A stretch of DNA of 5,643 bases from Candidatus Acetothermia bacterium. GTDB taxonomy: Bacteria > Bipolaricaulota > Bipolaricaulia > Bipolaricaulales > Bipolaricaulaceae. Below the pieces are notes generated by a model. The model saw only the letters and a list, made by a program, of their open reading frames with translations, was not told the DNA's origin and searched no databases. The translations under genes and the position numbers were made by a program. Shown here in pieces: positions 1 through 5,643 of this stretch (position 1 is its first letter; every line of letters starts with the position of its first letter). The DNA lies in the NCBI GenBank assembly GCA_003552425.1, contig PUMC01000033.1, forward strand, positions 1-5,643, given 5' to 3'.

Positions 1-6
1 GTCCAT
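1..6 (-). other. Possible start codon of the next transporter gene (second permease)
   Basis: On the minus strand an ATG lies at 6-4, out of frame with the permease and just after a purine-rich AAAGGGGAG. The permease should stop within a few codons of this point, and this family normally has a second permease (BmpD/NupQ type) directly downstream with a short overlap. Only six bases are visible, so this is an expectation from family gene order. Confidence 0.3.
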
Positions 7-1085
7 CGCTCCCCTTTGGGCGCCAACCTGAGGCGCCAGTGCATGATGAACTCTGAGCTGATAAGGAAGAACAGAATCAGCCCGTTGAACACCTCGGTGA
101 CCTGAAACGGCATACCCAGCCGCACCCGGATGACGTCTCCCGCAGTGAAGATCGAGCCGAACAAGAGCGCGCTGATGATCGCCGCCAGCGGGTTACCCCG
201 GGCCAACCAGGCGACGATGATGGCCGTGTACCCGTAACCCATGGAGATGTGGACGGGACTTTGCAGGCGGAAGTGGATGCCGGCCATCTCGCCCACACCG
301 GCCAGGCCTGCCAACCCGCCTGATATGACCATCACGCCGATCATCACCTTCAGAAAACCGATGCCGGAATAGCGTGCTGCCTCTTGGGATTGGCCCACCA
401 CGCGGATCTCGTAGCCGAGCTTGGTGCGGGCCAGGATGAGCGCCGCGCCCAAGGCAAGCACCAACCCGAGGACAAGCGTGGGCCAGTGCACGCGGCTGCC
501 GGCGAGCAACGGCAACCGGGCCGCTGTGGGGAACATGTCGGTGTAGGCGAAGCCGCGCACATCGCCCTTCCAGGGGCCGTGGATCAGCCATTCCACGATG
601 TAGATCATGATGTAGTTCATCATGAGCGTAGAGATGACTTCATTGACATGAAGCTTAATGCGGAGGATAGCCGGGATAACCCCCCACACCGCCCCGGCAA
701 GGAACCCAGCGAGGAACATCACCGGGATCAGCCAGGCGTTGGGGAGCGGTACAAACAGCGCCACACCCGTTGCTGCGACCGCGCCGGCCAGCAGTTGCCC
801 TTCGGCGCCGATGTTCCAGAAGCGTGCGCGGAAGGCAACGGCAAGGCCCACGCCAGCAAGAAGAAGCGGAATGGCCCTGCGCAGGATCTCGAACCGTCCC
901 CGCTCGGCCATGAACACCCGTTCCCAGATGGAGACGTAAGCACCGACGGGATCCACGCCATAGGCCCAGAAGATGATCGCACCCACACCCAGGGCCAAGA
1001 GCACCGCCCCCACCGACACGGCCATGACCACCGTGCGAGGGGGTGCCAGGCGAGGTTCTACGAGAAACGGCCCCACTTTCCTCAT
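1..1085 (-). CDS. Nucleoside-type ABC transporter permease (BmpC/NupP-like), 3' end cut by the window edge
   Basis: Inner-membrane permease of a BMP-family importer, which carries nucleosides or related purines in characterised members (B. subtilis NupNOPQ type). The open frame gives 361 residues without a stop and runs off the left edge. Family members are usually about 340-370 residues, so only the extreme C-terminus is missing. Hydrophobic segments lie at about 20-42, 72-86, 97-113, 118-143, 151-168, 201-220, 245-266, 284-315 and 330-348. Family signatures are FRARFWNIGAEGQLLAGA (86-103), NEVISTLMMNYI (148-159), AARYSGI (236-242) and GYGYTAIIVAWLA (283-295). The usual asparagine before the AARY motif is replaced in GQSQEAARY. 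The ATG overlaps the ATPase stop as ATGA. A perfect AGGAGG lies 13 bases upstream, which is longer than optimal, but no in-frame ATG, GTG or TTG lies closer, so translational coupling is likely. The family call is firm; the substrate is inferred. Confidence 0.93.
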   Translation of the reverse strand, partial: MRKVGPFLVEPRLAPPRTVVMAVSVGAVLLALGVGAIIFWAYGVDPVGAYVSIWERVFMAERGRFEILRRAIPLLLAGVGLAVAFRARFWNIGAEGQLLAGAVAATGVALFVPLPNAWLIPVMFLAGFLAGAVWGVIPAILRIKLHVNEVISTLMMNYIMIYIVEWLIHGPWKGDVRGFAYTDMFPTAARLPLLAGSRVHWPTLVLGLVLALGAALILARTKLGYEIRVVGQSQEAARYSGIGFLKVMIGVMVISGGLAGLAGVGEMAGIHFRLQSPVHISMGYGYTAIIVAWLARGNPLAAIISALLFGSIFTAGDVIRVRLGMPFQVTEVFNGLILFFLISSEFIMHWRLRLAPKGERW

Positions 1086-2644
1086 GTCGGGGTACGCACC
1101 TCCTGCGGTGTCCCGGCCATCATGAGACCCAACTGCTCGAGCGTGGCCTCTGCGGCAGGCACCGTTCCCATGATACGCCCGCTGAAGATCACCGCGATGC
1201 GATCCGACAGAGCAGTGATCTCGTCAAGGTCCTCAGACACGAGAAGGATGCCCGCCCCTTGCTCACGCTGTTTGAGAAGGAGCTGCCTGATCTGCTCCGT
1301 CGCGCCCACGTCAAGGCCGTAGGTGGGGTGAGCGGCAACGATTAACCCGGGTTCGCCGGACAGTTCTCGGGCCAGGATAAGCTTCTGGATGTTCCCCCCC
1401 GACAGCAGCTTGACCGGTGTGTTGGGTGAGGGCGTGGTGATGTTGTACTCCTCGATCGCGCGCAGCGCGTGTTTGCGGATCGTGCCCGGGGAGAGCAGGG
1501 GACCACGGGAGAACGGCGGCCGGTGGTGTCGCTTCAGGGCGAGGTTGTCGCTTACGGACATCGCCGGCACCACGCCCACGCCCAGCCGCTCCTCCGGGAC
1601 ATGGGCAACGCCCACATCGGCCACACTGCGCGCACCGAGTTTCTGGAGACGCTTCCCCAGCAGCGTTACCCGTCCGCGTTCGGCCTTTCTTAGGCCCGTG
1701 ACGACCTCCACGAGCTCGCGCTGGCCGTTCCCGGACACGCCGGCCACCCCGAGGATCTCGCCTTTGCACACGGAAAGAGAGACATCGGTGAGTGCCGGGA
1801 GCCCGCGGTCGTTCCGGGCATGGAGACCTTCGACCACCAGAGCTTCTTCGCCGGGCTGGCACGTGGTCTTCTCCAGGCGGAAGACGACATCTCGTCCAAC
1901 CATCAGGCGAGCCAGGCTAGGCTTGTCCATCCCCGCGATGTCGACGGTGTCAAGCGTCTTACCTTTGCGCATCACGGTGACCCGGTCGGCAACGGCCATC
2001 ACCTCGTCCAGCTTGTGGGAGATGAAGATCACGGCATGCCCTTCGTCCTTCATGACCTGCAGCACCTTGAACAGCTGGTCGGCCTCTTGAGGGGTCAGTA
2101 CGCTCGTTGGTTCGTCGAGGATGAGGATCTCCGCGCCGCGGTACAGAGCGCGCAGGATCTCCACGCGCTGCTGCTCTCCCGCGGAGAGCTGGCGAACCCG
2201 CGCCCGTGGATCCACCGGGAGACTGTAGCGTTCGCCCAGCTCGGTCAACCGCTTGCGTACTGCACGGTCCGGACGCCAGAAGCGCGTTCCTTGGAGCCCG
2301 AGCACCACGTTCTCCGCTACCGAATGGGGACGAACGAGCATGAAGTGCTGGTGCACCATACCGATGCCTCGGTTGATCGCATCCTTGGGGCTCCGAATCT
2401 GCGCGGGTACACCTTGGATCCTGATCTCGCCTGAATCGGGCCTGTATAGCCCGTACAGGATGTTCATCAACGTGGTCTTACCCGCTCCGTTCTCGCCGAG
2501 CAGGGCGTGCACTTCGCCTTTACGGACCTCCAGGTTCACGTGATCGTTGGCCAGCACACCGGGGAACGTTTTCACGATGTCGCTGAGTTGGAGGGCGGGA
2601 GGCTGGGGTTCATGGTCGACGTGGGCTTGGTTGACCTCGGCCAT
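1082..2644 (-). CDS. Nucleoside-type ABC transporter ATP-binding protein with two ABC domains (BmpB/NupO-like)
   Basis: Cytoplasmic ATPase powering the BMP-type importer; 520 residues from the chosen start, close to the usual 500-520. Domain 1 (about 18-255) is complete: Walker A GENGAGKT (50-57), Q-loop Q99, signature LSAGE (153-157), Walker B ILILDEPT (173-180), H-loop H210. Domain 2 (about 268-510) is degenerate: GVSGNGQRE (302-310) replaces Walker A and lacks the Lys-Thr pair, AAHPT (437-441) replaces the Walker B Asp-Glu, and the H-loop histidine is Glu471, while signature LSGGN (414-418) is kept. This asymmetry is normal for sugar/nucleoside-type tandem ATPases. An in-frame TTG at 2680 would add 12 residues, but that TTG is the -35 box of the gene's own promoter and the -10 box would lie inside the extension, so ATG at 2644 is preferred. 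It is the first gene of its operon and overlaps the permease by 4 bp. Confidence 0.95.
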   Translation of the reverse strand: MAEVNQAHVDHEPQPPALQLSDIVKTFPGVLANDHVNLEVRKGEVHALLGENGAGKTTLMNILYGLYRPDSGEIRIQGVPAQIRSPKDAINRGIGMVHQHFMLVRPHSVAENVVLGLQGTRFWRPDRAVRKRLTELGERYSLPVDPRARVRQLSAGEQQRVEILRALYRGAEILILDEPTSVLTPQEADQLFKVLQVMKDEGHAVIFISHKLDEVMAVADRVTVMRKGKTLDTVDIAGMDKPSLARLMVGRDVVFRLEKTTCQPGEEALVVEGLHARNDRGLPALTDVSLSVCKGEILGVAGVSGNGQRELVEVVTGLRKAERGRVTLLGKRLQKLGARSVADVGVAHVPEERLGVGVVPAMSVSDNLALKRHHRPPFSRGPLLSPGTIRKHALRAIEEYNITTPSPNTPVKLLSGGNIQKLILARELSGEPGLIVAAHPTYGLDVGATEQIRQLLLKQREQGAGILLVSEDLDEITALSDRIAVIFSGRIMGTVPAAEATLEQLGLMMAGTPQEVRTPT

Positions 2645-2650
2645 GGTGGC

Positions 2651-2680
2651 ACTATAGCCGCTCTTTGGGCAACCTGTCAA
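2651..2680 (-). promoter_or_regulatory. Sigma-70-type promoter of the ABC transporter operon; predicts a leaderless mRNA
   Basis: Read on the minus strand: a perfect -35 TTGACA (2680-2675), an 18-bp spacer, then -10 TATAGT (2656-2651, five of six consensus bases). Six bases, GCCACC, separate the -10 box from the ATG at 2644. Transcription normally begins about 7 bases after the -10 box, which is the A of the ATG itself. No Shine-Dalgarno sequence lies between the -10 box and the ATG, in agreement with leaderless translation. The boxes are read directly from the sequence; the start site is inferred. Confidence 0.75.
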
Positions 2681-2681
2681 A

Positions 2682-2710
2682 TTGTCTTGCAGCCTACAGT
2701 GCGCTATAGT
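2682..2710 (+). promoter_or_regulatory. Sigma-70-type promoter of the molybdenum hydroxylase operon
   Basis: The -35 box is TTGTCT (2682-2687, four of six consensus bases), followed by a 17-bp spacer and -10 TATAGT (2705-2710). The start site is expected near 2717, giving a leader of about 12 bases that carries the AGGAG ribosome-binding site at 2720-2724. The -35 box is one base from the -35 box of the opposing promoter, so two polymerases could hardly occupy the region together. Confidence 0.65.
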
Positions 2711-2728
2711 GCGCGGGTTAGGAGCGTG

Positions 2729-3589
2729 ATGGCTGGGATGCGACTACATGGGGTTGTACGCTTCCACAGGGCCCGGGACACAGAAGAGGCACGCTCGCTT
2801 CTTTCCGGGTATGGCGGTCGCGCCGCGCTGCTGGCCGGGGGTACCGATGTAGCCCGATCACCGCGTCGCGACATCGAAGGCCTCATTGACATCACGGATG
2901 CAGGTCTTTCCTACGTAAAGTCCCTCGATCAGGGCGGGCTCTCGCTCGGTGCCACAACCACCCTGGGAGAGCTGTTGGACGACGCGCACGTGGGCGCTTA
3001 TGCGGGTGGGGTGTTCCATGAGGCGTTGGACGCCTACTCGGTTCCCCCGCTTCGCAACACGGCCACCATCGGTGGCGCTGTCGTGTCGGCCCACCCTTGG
3101 GCGGACATGCCGACGCTGCTGGTGGCGTTGGGTGCTGAGGTTCGATGGGAGGATGGTGCCCAGCACCGGGCTGCCTTGGAGGACGTCTACGGGGGTCGGT
3201 TCCGTGAGGTGTTCCGACAGGCCGTGCTCACCGAGATCCGGCTTCCCCGATGGACAGGGGCGTTCGCCTTCGGCAAGCTGACCCGCTCTCAGGCTGACAT
3301 CGCGCTCGTCAACGCTGTCTGCGGCATTGGCGTTGAGGAGGGCCGGGTAACGTGGGCTCGGGTGGCCGTGGGTGCGACGCCCGCGAGGGGCCAGCGGCTC
3401 TCGTGGGCCGAGGAGGCGTTGACTGGCGCGGCGCCGGGCCAGCGCCTGTGGTCCGAGGTGGCGGCGATGGTCTCCGAACAGCTCGAGACGAGCGACGACC
3501 GGCGGGCTGAGGGTGCGTGGCGGCGCAAAGCAGCTGGATCGATGATCGCGCGGCTCCTTGCTCGGGCGGCGGAGAGGACACAGGGATGA
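2729..3589 (+). CDS. Molybdenum hydroxylase FAD-binding (medium) subunit, CoxM/XdhB-like
   Basis: FAD subunit of a xanthine dehydrogenase/CO dehydrogenase-superfamily enzyme. It receives electrons from the iron-sulfur subunit and passes them to NAD+ or another acceptor in the cytoplasm. The protein has 286 residues, normal for the family (about 280-300). FAD motifs are AGGTDV (36-41) and NTATIGG (110-116), followed by AHPWAD (121-126) and the LLVALGAEV strand. The C-terminal flavin domain covers about 175-280 and ends in SDDRRAEGAWRRKA (255-268). Ala117 replaces the asparagine common after TIGG, and the segment between AGGTD and LIDI looks a few residues short. The only cysteine is Cys198, so there is no 4Fe-4S insertion of the kind found in 4-hydroxybenzoyl-CoA reductase. 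ATG 2729 follows AGGAG (2720-2724) by four bases; GTG 2726 and ATG 2738 are alternatives. The stop overlaps the next ATG as ATGA. Confidence 0.92.
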   Translation: MAGMRLHGVVRFHRARDTEEARSLLSGYGGRAALLAGGTDVARSPRRDIEGLIDITDAGLSYVKSLDQGGLSLGATTTLGELLDDAHVGAYAGGVFHEALDAYSVPPLRNTATIGGAVVSAHPWADMPTLLVALGAEVRWEDGAQHRAALEDVYGGRFREVFRQAVLTEIRLPRWTGAFAFGKLTRSQADIALVNAVCGIGVEEGRVTWARVAVGATPARGQRLSWAEEALTGAAPGQRLWSEVAAMVSEQLETSDDRRAEGAWRRKAAGSMIARLLARAAERTQG

Positions 3590-4059
3590 AGCTCCAGCTT
3601 GAACTCAATGGCACGCAGCACTATGTGGAGATCGAGCCGGGTGAGTCGTTGCTCGCACTCGTGCGACGCCTGGGTGCGTGGTCCGTCCGTTCCGGTTGCG
3701 ATGTTGGCGATTGCGGAAGCTGTACCGTGTTGCTGGACGGTAAGCCTGTGCGTTCCTGTCTGGTGTTCGCGGCCAAGGCCCAGGGGCGAAAGGTGACAAC
3801 CGTTGAGGCGCTGGGAACGCCGGATGATCTCCACCCTCTCCAGCAGGCGTTCGTGGATGTGGGTGCCGTGCAGTGCGGGTACTGCACCCCGGGAATGGTG
3901 TTGGTGGCGTACGAACTCCTCTCGCGGATCGCGCGACCGTCTCCTCAGGAAATCCGGCAGGCGATCGCCGGCAACCTCTGTCGTTGCACCGGATACCGCA
4001 AGATCGTGGAGGCAGTGCAGCTGGGCGCTGCCTGGAAGTCGGAGGGACGATGGCGGTAG
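3586..4059 (+). CDS. Molybdenum hydroxylase [2Fe-2S] (small) subunit, CoxS/XdhC-like
   Basis: Iron-sulfur subunit that carries electrons from the molybdenum centre to FAD through two [2Fe-2S] clusters; 157 residues, typical of the family. The N-terminal plant-ferredoxin-like domain (1-75) holds Cys38, Cys43, Cys46 and Cys58 in SGCDVGDCGSC and RSC. The C-terminal helical domain holds Cys97 and Cys100 (QCGYC) and Cys132 and Cys134 (NLCRCTGY), so all eight ligands are present. There is no signal peptide, as expected for a cytoplasmic complex. The start is ATG 3586, overlapping the preceding stop by 4 bp, with AGAGGA at 3573-3578 seven bases upstream. An in-frame ATG at 3517 would add 23 residues that overlap the FAD gene and match nothing expected in the family. 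The last 10 bases overlap the large-subunit gene. The subunit type is certain; the substrate of the complex is not. Confidence 0.96.
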   Translation: MKLQLELNGTQHYVEIEPGESLLALVRRLGAWSVRSGCDVGDCGSCTVLLDGKPVRSCLVFAAKAQGRKVTTVEALGTPDDLHPLQQAFVDVGAVQCGYCTPGMVLVAYELLSRIARPSPQEIRQAIAGNLCRCTGYRKIVEAVQLGAAWKSEGRWR

Positions 4060-5643
4060 GCAAGAGGAAGTGGTCGGTAGCTGGGCACAACGTGACGAAG
4101 TTGGATGGACCGGCATTGGTGTGTGGGCGACCAAAGTTCACCTTGGATGTGGACCTGTCGGGCTCTTTGGTGGGGATGATCCTCGCCTCACCCCATGCGC
4201 ACGCCACCATCGTCGAGATCGATGCCTCGGAGGCCGAGGCGATCCCCGAAGTTGCCTGTGTCCTCCATCAGGGGAACGTTCCTCGCATCGCGCACACGAC
4301 CGCGGGCCAGGGTTGGCCTGAACCCTCACCCTATGACACGTTCCTGTTTGACCGCAAGGTGCGCTTCGTCGGCGACAAAGTGGCTGCTGTCGCTGCGGAG
4401 ACCGAAGAGGCAGCCCGTGAAGCCCTCCGCAAGATCAAGGTGACCTATGAAGTGCTGCCCTCCGTGCTGTCCGTTGATGCGGCGCGCGCCGAAGGCGCGC
4501 CGGTGATCCACGATGAGCCCGATGCGAAGGGCATCTACGATGCCTCGGGCAATGTGGCGGCAGCCGTGGATATTCCGGTCGGCGATGTGGAGAAGGCGCT
4601 TCGTGAGGCAGCCGTGACGGTGGACGTGACGTGTGCGATTCCCTACTCACAGCATGTGCCGATCGAACCGCACTGTGTGTTTGCCTACTTCGATGAGGAC
4701 GGCTACTTGGTATTGCGATCCTCGACACAGGTCCCGTTCCATGTGCGTCGCATCGTTGCTCGGGTATTGGAACTTCCCATGCACCGGGTGCGGGTGGTGA
4801 AGCCGCGCATTGGCGGCGGCTTCGGAGTGAAGCAGGAGGTTCTTCTCGAGCCGGTGGCGGGAGCGCTGGCCCTGCGTTCGCGGCGTGCGGTGCGTATGCT
4901 GATGACGCGTGAGGAGGAGTTTGTTTCCTCCCGTACGCGCCATCCAATGGCCGTGCGCGTGGCGTTGGGTGCCGGGAAGGACGGTGTGCTCCACGCGTTT
5001 GAGATGGAAGCAACGTCGAATACGGGAGCCTATGGAACGCACGCGCTTACGGTGCTGTCCAACGTGGGTTCGAAGACGCTCCCCTTGTACAACAAAGCGC
5101 CTCACCTCCGTTTTCACGGCCAGGCGCTGTACACGAACCTCCCTGTGGCGGGCGCGTACAGGGGTTATGGGGCCACGCAAGGGTACTTCACGCTCGAGGT
5201 GGCCATGGACCAGCTGGCGGACAAGCTGGGTCTTGATCCTTTGGAGATACGCCTGAAGAACCACATTCGCGAGGGGGAAACCTCTCCCATTTTCGAGAAG
5301 ATCGGTGAGGGTCGTGAAGGCGTGGCGATGACCGTCGGCTCATGCAAGCTGGAGGCGTGTCTGCGGCAAGGGGCCGAGCGTTTTGGCTGGGCAGAGAAAC
5401 GCTCTGGGAAGCGCACCGAAGGCCCTGTCAGCTATGGCGTGGGTCTTGCCTGCTGTATGCAGGGTTCGGGGATCACCGGGGTGGACATGGCCGCTGCCAC
5501 CATCATGATGAACGAAGACGGAAGCTTCAGGCTGCTGATGGGTGCGACGGATCTGGGTACGGGCTCGGATACCGTTCTGGCACAGATTGCTGCGGAAGTC
5601 CTCGGCGTCACGGTGGACAAGATGTCGGTTTACTCCTCGGATA
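4050..5643 (+). CDS. Molybdenum hydroxylase molybdopterin-binding (large) subunit, XdhA-like, truncated by the window edge
   Basis: Catalytic subunit binding the molybdenum-pterin cofactor and hydroxylating an N-heterocycle or aldehyde. The 531 codons seen are about two thirds of the usual 750-800 residues. The N-terminal hammerhead domain covers about 17-135 and the molybdenum-binding domains start near 155. Aligned by eye with bovine xanthine oxidoreductase, Gln227 (SSTQ) matches Gln767, GGGFG (255-259) is the cofactor loop, Gln262 stands where Glu802 binds purine, and Arg371 (AYRGYG) matches Arg880. Thr504 in DLGTGSDT replaces the glutamine of the bovine MGQG motif. No CoxL-type cysteine loop (AYRCSF) is present, which argues against CO dehydrogenase. 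The catalytic glutamate near the C-terminus is outside the window. ATG 4050 overlaps the [2Fe-2S] gene by 10 bp and follows GGAGG (4041-4045) by four bases. Xanthine dehydrogenase is the best guess; other purine, nicotinate-like or aldehyde substrates remain possible. Confidence 0.93.
   Translation, partial: MAVGKRKWSVAGHNVTKLDGPALVCGRPKFTLDVDLSGSLVGMILASPHAHATIVEIDASEAEAIPEVACVLHQGNVPRIAHTTAGQGWPEPSPYDTFLFDRKVRFVGDKVAAVAAETEEAAREALRKIKVTYEVLPSVLSVDAARAEGAPVIHDEPDAKGIYDASGNVAAAVDIPVGDVEKALREAAVTVDVTCAIPYSQHVPIEPHCVFAYFDEDGYLVLRSSTQVPFHVRRIVARVLELPMHRVRVVKPRIGGGFGVKQEVLLEPVAGALALRSRRAVRMLMTREEEFVSSRTRHPMAVRVALGAGKDGVLHAFEMEATSNTGAYGTHALTVLSNVGSKTLPLYNKAPHLRFHGQALYTNLPVAGAYRGYGATQGYFTLEVAMDQLADKLGLDPLEIRLKNHIREGETSPIFEKIGEGREGVAMTVGSCKLEACLRQGAERFGWAEKRSGKRTEGPVSYGVGLACCMQGSGITGVDMAAATIMMNEDGSFRLLMGATDLGTGSDTVLAQIAAEVLGVTVDKMSVYSSD

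Larger units (their letters stand above)
2649..2712. repeat. Perfect 10-bp inverted repeat enclosing both divergent -10 boxes
   Basis: GCACTATAGC at 2649-2658 is the exact reverse complement of GCTATAGTGC at 2703-2712, with 44 bp between. Each arm contains the TATAGT -10 box of one promoter plus two matching flanking bases on each side. The dyad centre, between 2680 and 2681, falls between the two -35 boxes. The right arm also lies in a small GCGC-N6-GCGC palindrome (2701-2714) that the left arm lacks. The repeat may simply reflect two copies of one preferred extended -10 sequence, or be a regulator site; the sequence does not decide. Confidence 0.7.

Noticed and set aside
384..1322. 312-codon plus-strand open frame opposite the permease and the ATPase 3' end
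   Set aside because: Composition is low-complexity, with many His, Arg and Gly residues and no domain, while the minus-strand frame gives a textbook permease. It is an antisense shadow in high-GC DNA.
1389..2434. Plus-strand open frames of 233 and 204 codons opposite the ATPase
   Set aside because: The minus strand holds a clear, continuous ABC ATPase with all motifs in order. The antisense frames show no recognisable domain or start signals.
2507..2728. Upstream extension of the FAD subunit frame to an ATG at 2507
   Set aside because: The extension would be antisense to the ATPase start and would cross the promoter. The family N-terminus begins just after ATG 2729, which has an adjacent AGGAG.
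3289..4210. Minus-strand open frames of 281 and 201 codons opposite the FAD and [2Fe-2S] subunits
   Set aside because: The plus strand carries all eight cluster cysteines and the FAD domain. These frames are antisense shadows with no family features.
4484..4500. GC-rich hairpin, 7-bp stem with a GAA loop, inside the large-subunit gene
   Set aside because: It lies within codons for an Ala/Arg/Gly-rich stretch, has no T-run after it and sits mid-gene. GC codon bias explains it better than a terminator or regulatory element.
5103..5180. Possible CO dehydrogenase identity for the coxMSL-ordered operon
   Set aside because: The active-site loop reads AYRGYG, without the cysteine that holds copper in CoxL, so gene order alone does not support CO oxidation.
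4435..5264. Minus-strand open frames of 192 and 205 codons opposite the large subunit
   Set aside because: The residue content is Arg/His/Pro-rich and typical of antisense translation; the plus-strand large subunit is unambiguous.

Overview
The window comes from a high-GC bacterium (roughly 60-65% GC by eye) with tightly packed genes, overlapping start/stop codons, Shine-Dalgarno sequences ahead of the operon-internal starts and promoters close to the sigma-70 consensus. The phylum cannot be fixed from this sequence alone. About 98% is coding. The only gene-free stretch is an 84-bp divergent intergenic region (2645-2728), and no RNA genes, mobile elements or CRISPR arrays are visible.

Left half, minus strand (1-2644): the first two genes of a BMP-type (basic membrane protein / NupNOPQ-like) nucleoside ABC importer. 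A 520-residue tandem ATPase comes first. A permease follows, overlapping it by ATGA, with its last residues off the left edge. The window ends at what may be the start codon of a second permease. No substrate-binding lipoprotein gene precedes the ATPase.

Right half, plus strand (2729-5643): a three-gene molybdenum hydroxylase operon of the xanthine dehydrogenase / CO dehydrogenase superfamily in the order FAD subunit, [2Fe-2S] subunit, molybdopterin subunit. The genes overlap by 4 and 10 bp. The large subunit is cut by the right edge after 531 of an expected 750-800 residues. It lacks the CoxL-type cysteine active-site loop and has an AYRGYG loop with the purine-binding arginine of xanthine dehydrogenases, so it is probably a purine or N-heterocycle hydroxylase rather than CO dehydrogenase.

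The two operons diverge from a compact control region in which both promoters read TTGNCN...TATAGT. The -35 boxes stand back to back, and both -10 boxes lie in the same 10-mer (GCTATAGTGC), forming a perfect inverted repeat centred between the -35 boxes. On the minus strand the -10 box ends six bases before ATG, which predicts a leaderless ATPase mRNA. The inferred picture is a co-regulated module that imports a nucleoside, purine or related heterocycle and oxidises the base in the cytoplasm. The protein families are well known. The less ordinary parts are the symmetric promoter pair, the leaderless start, and the substitutions in the molybdenum active site.
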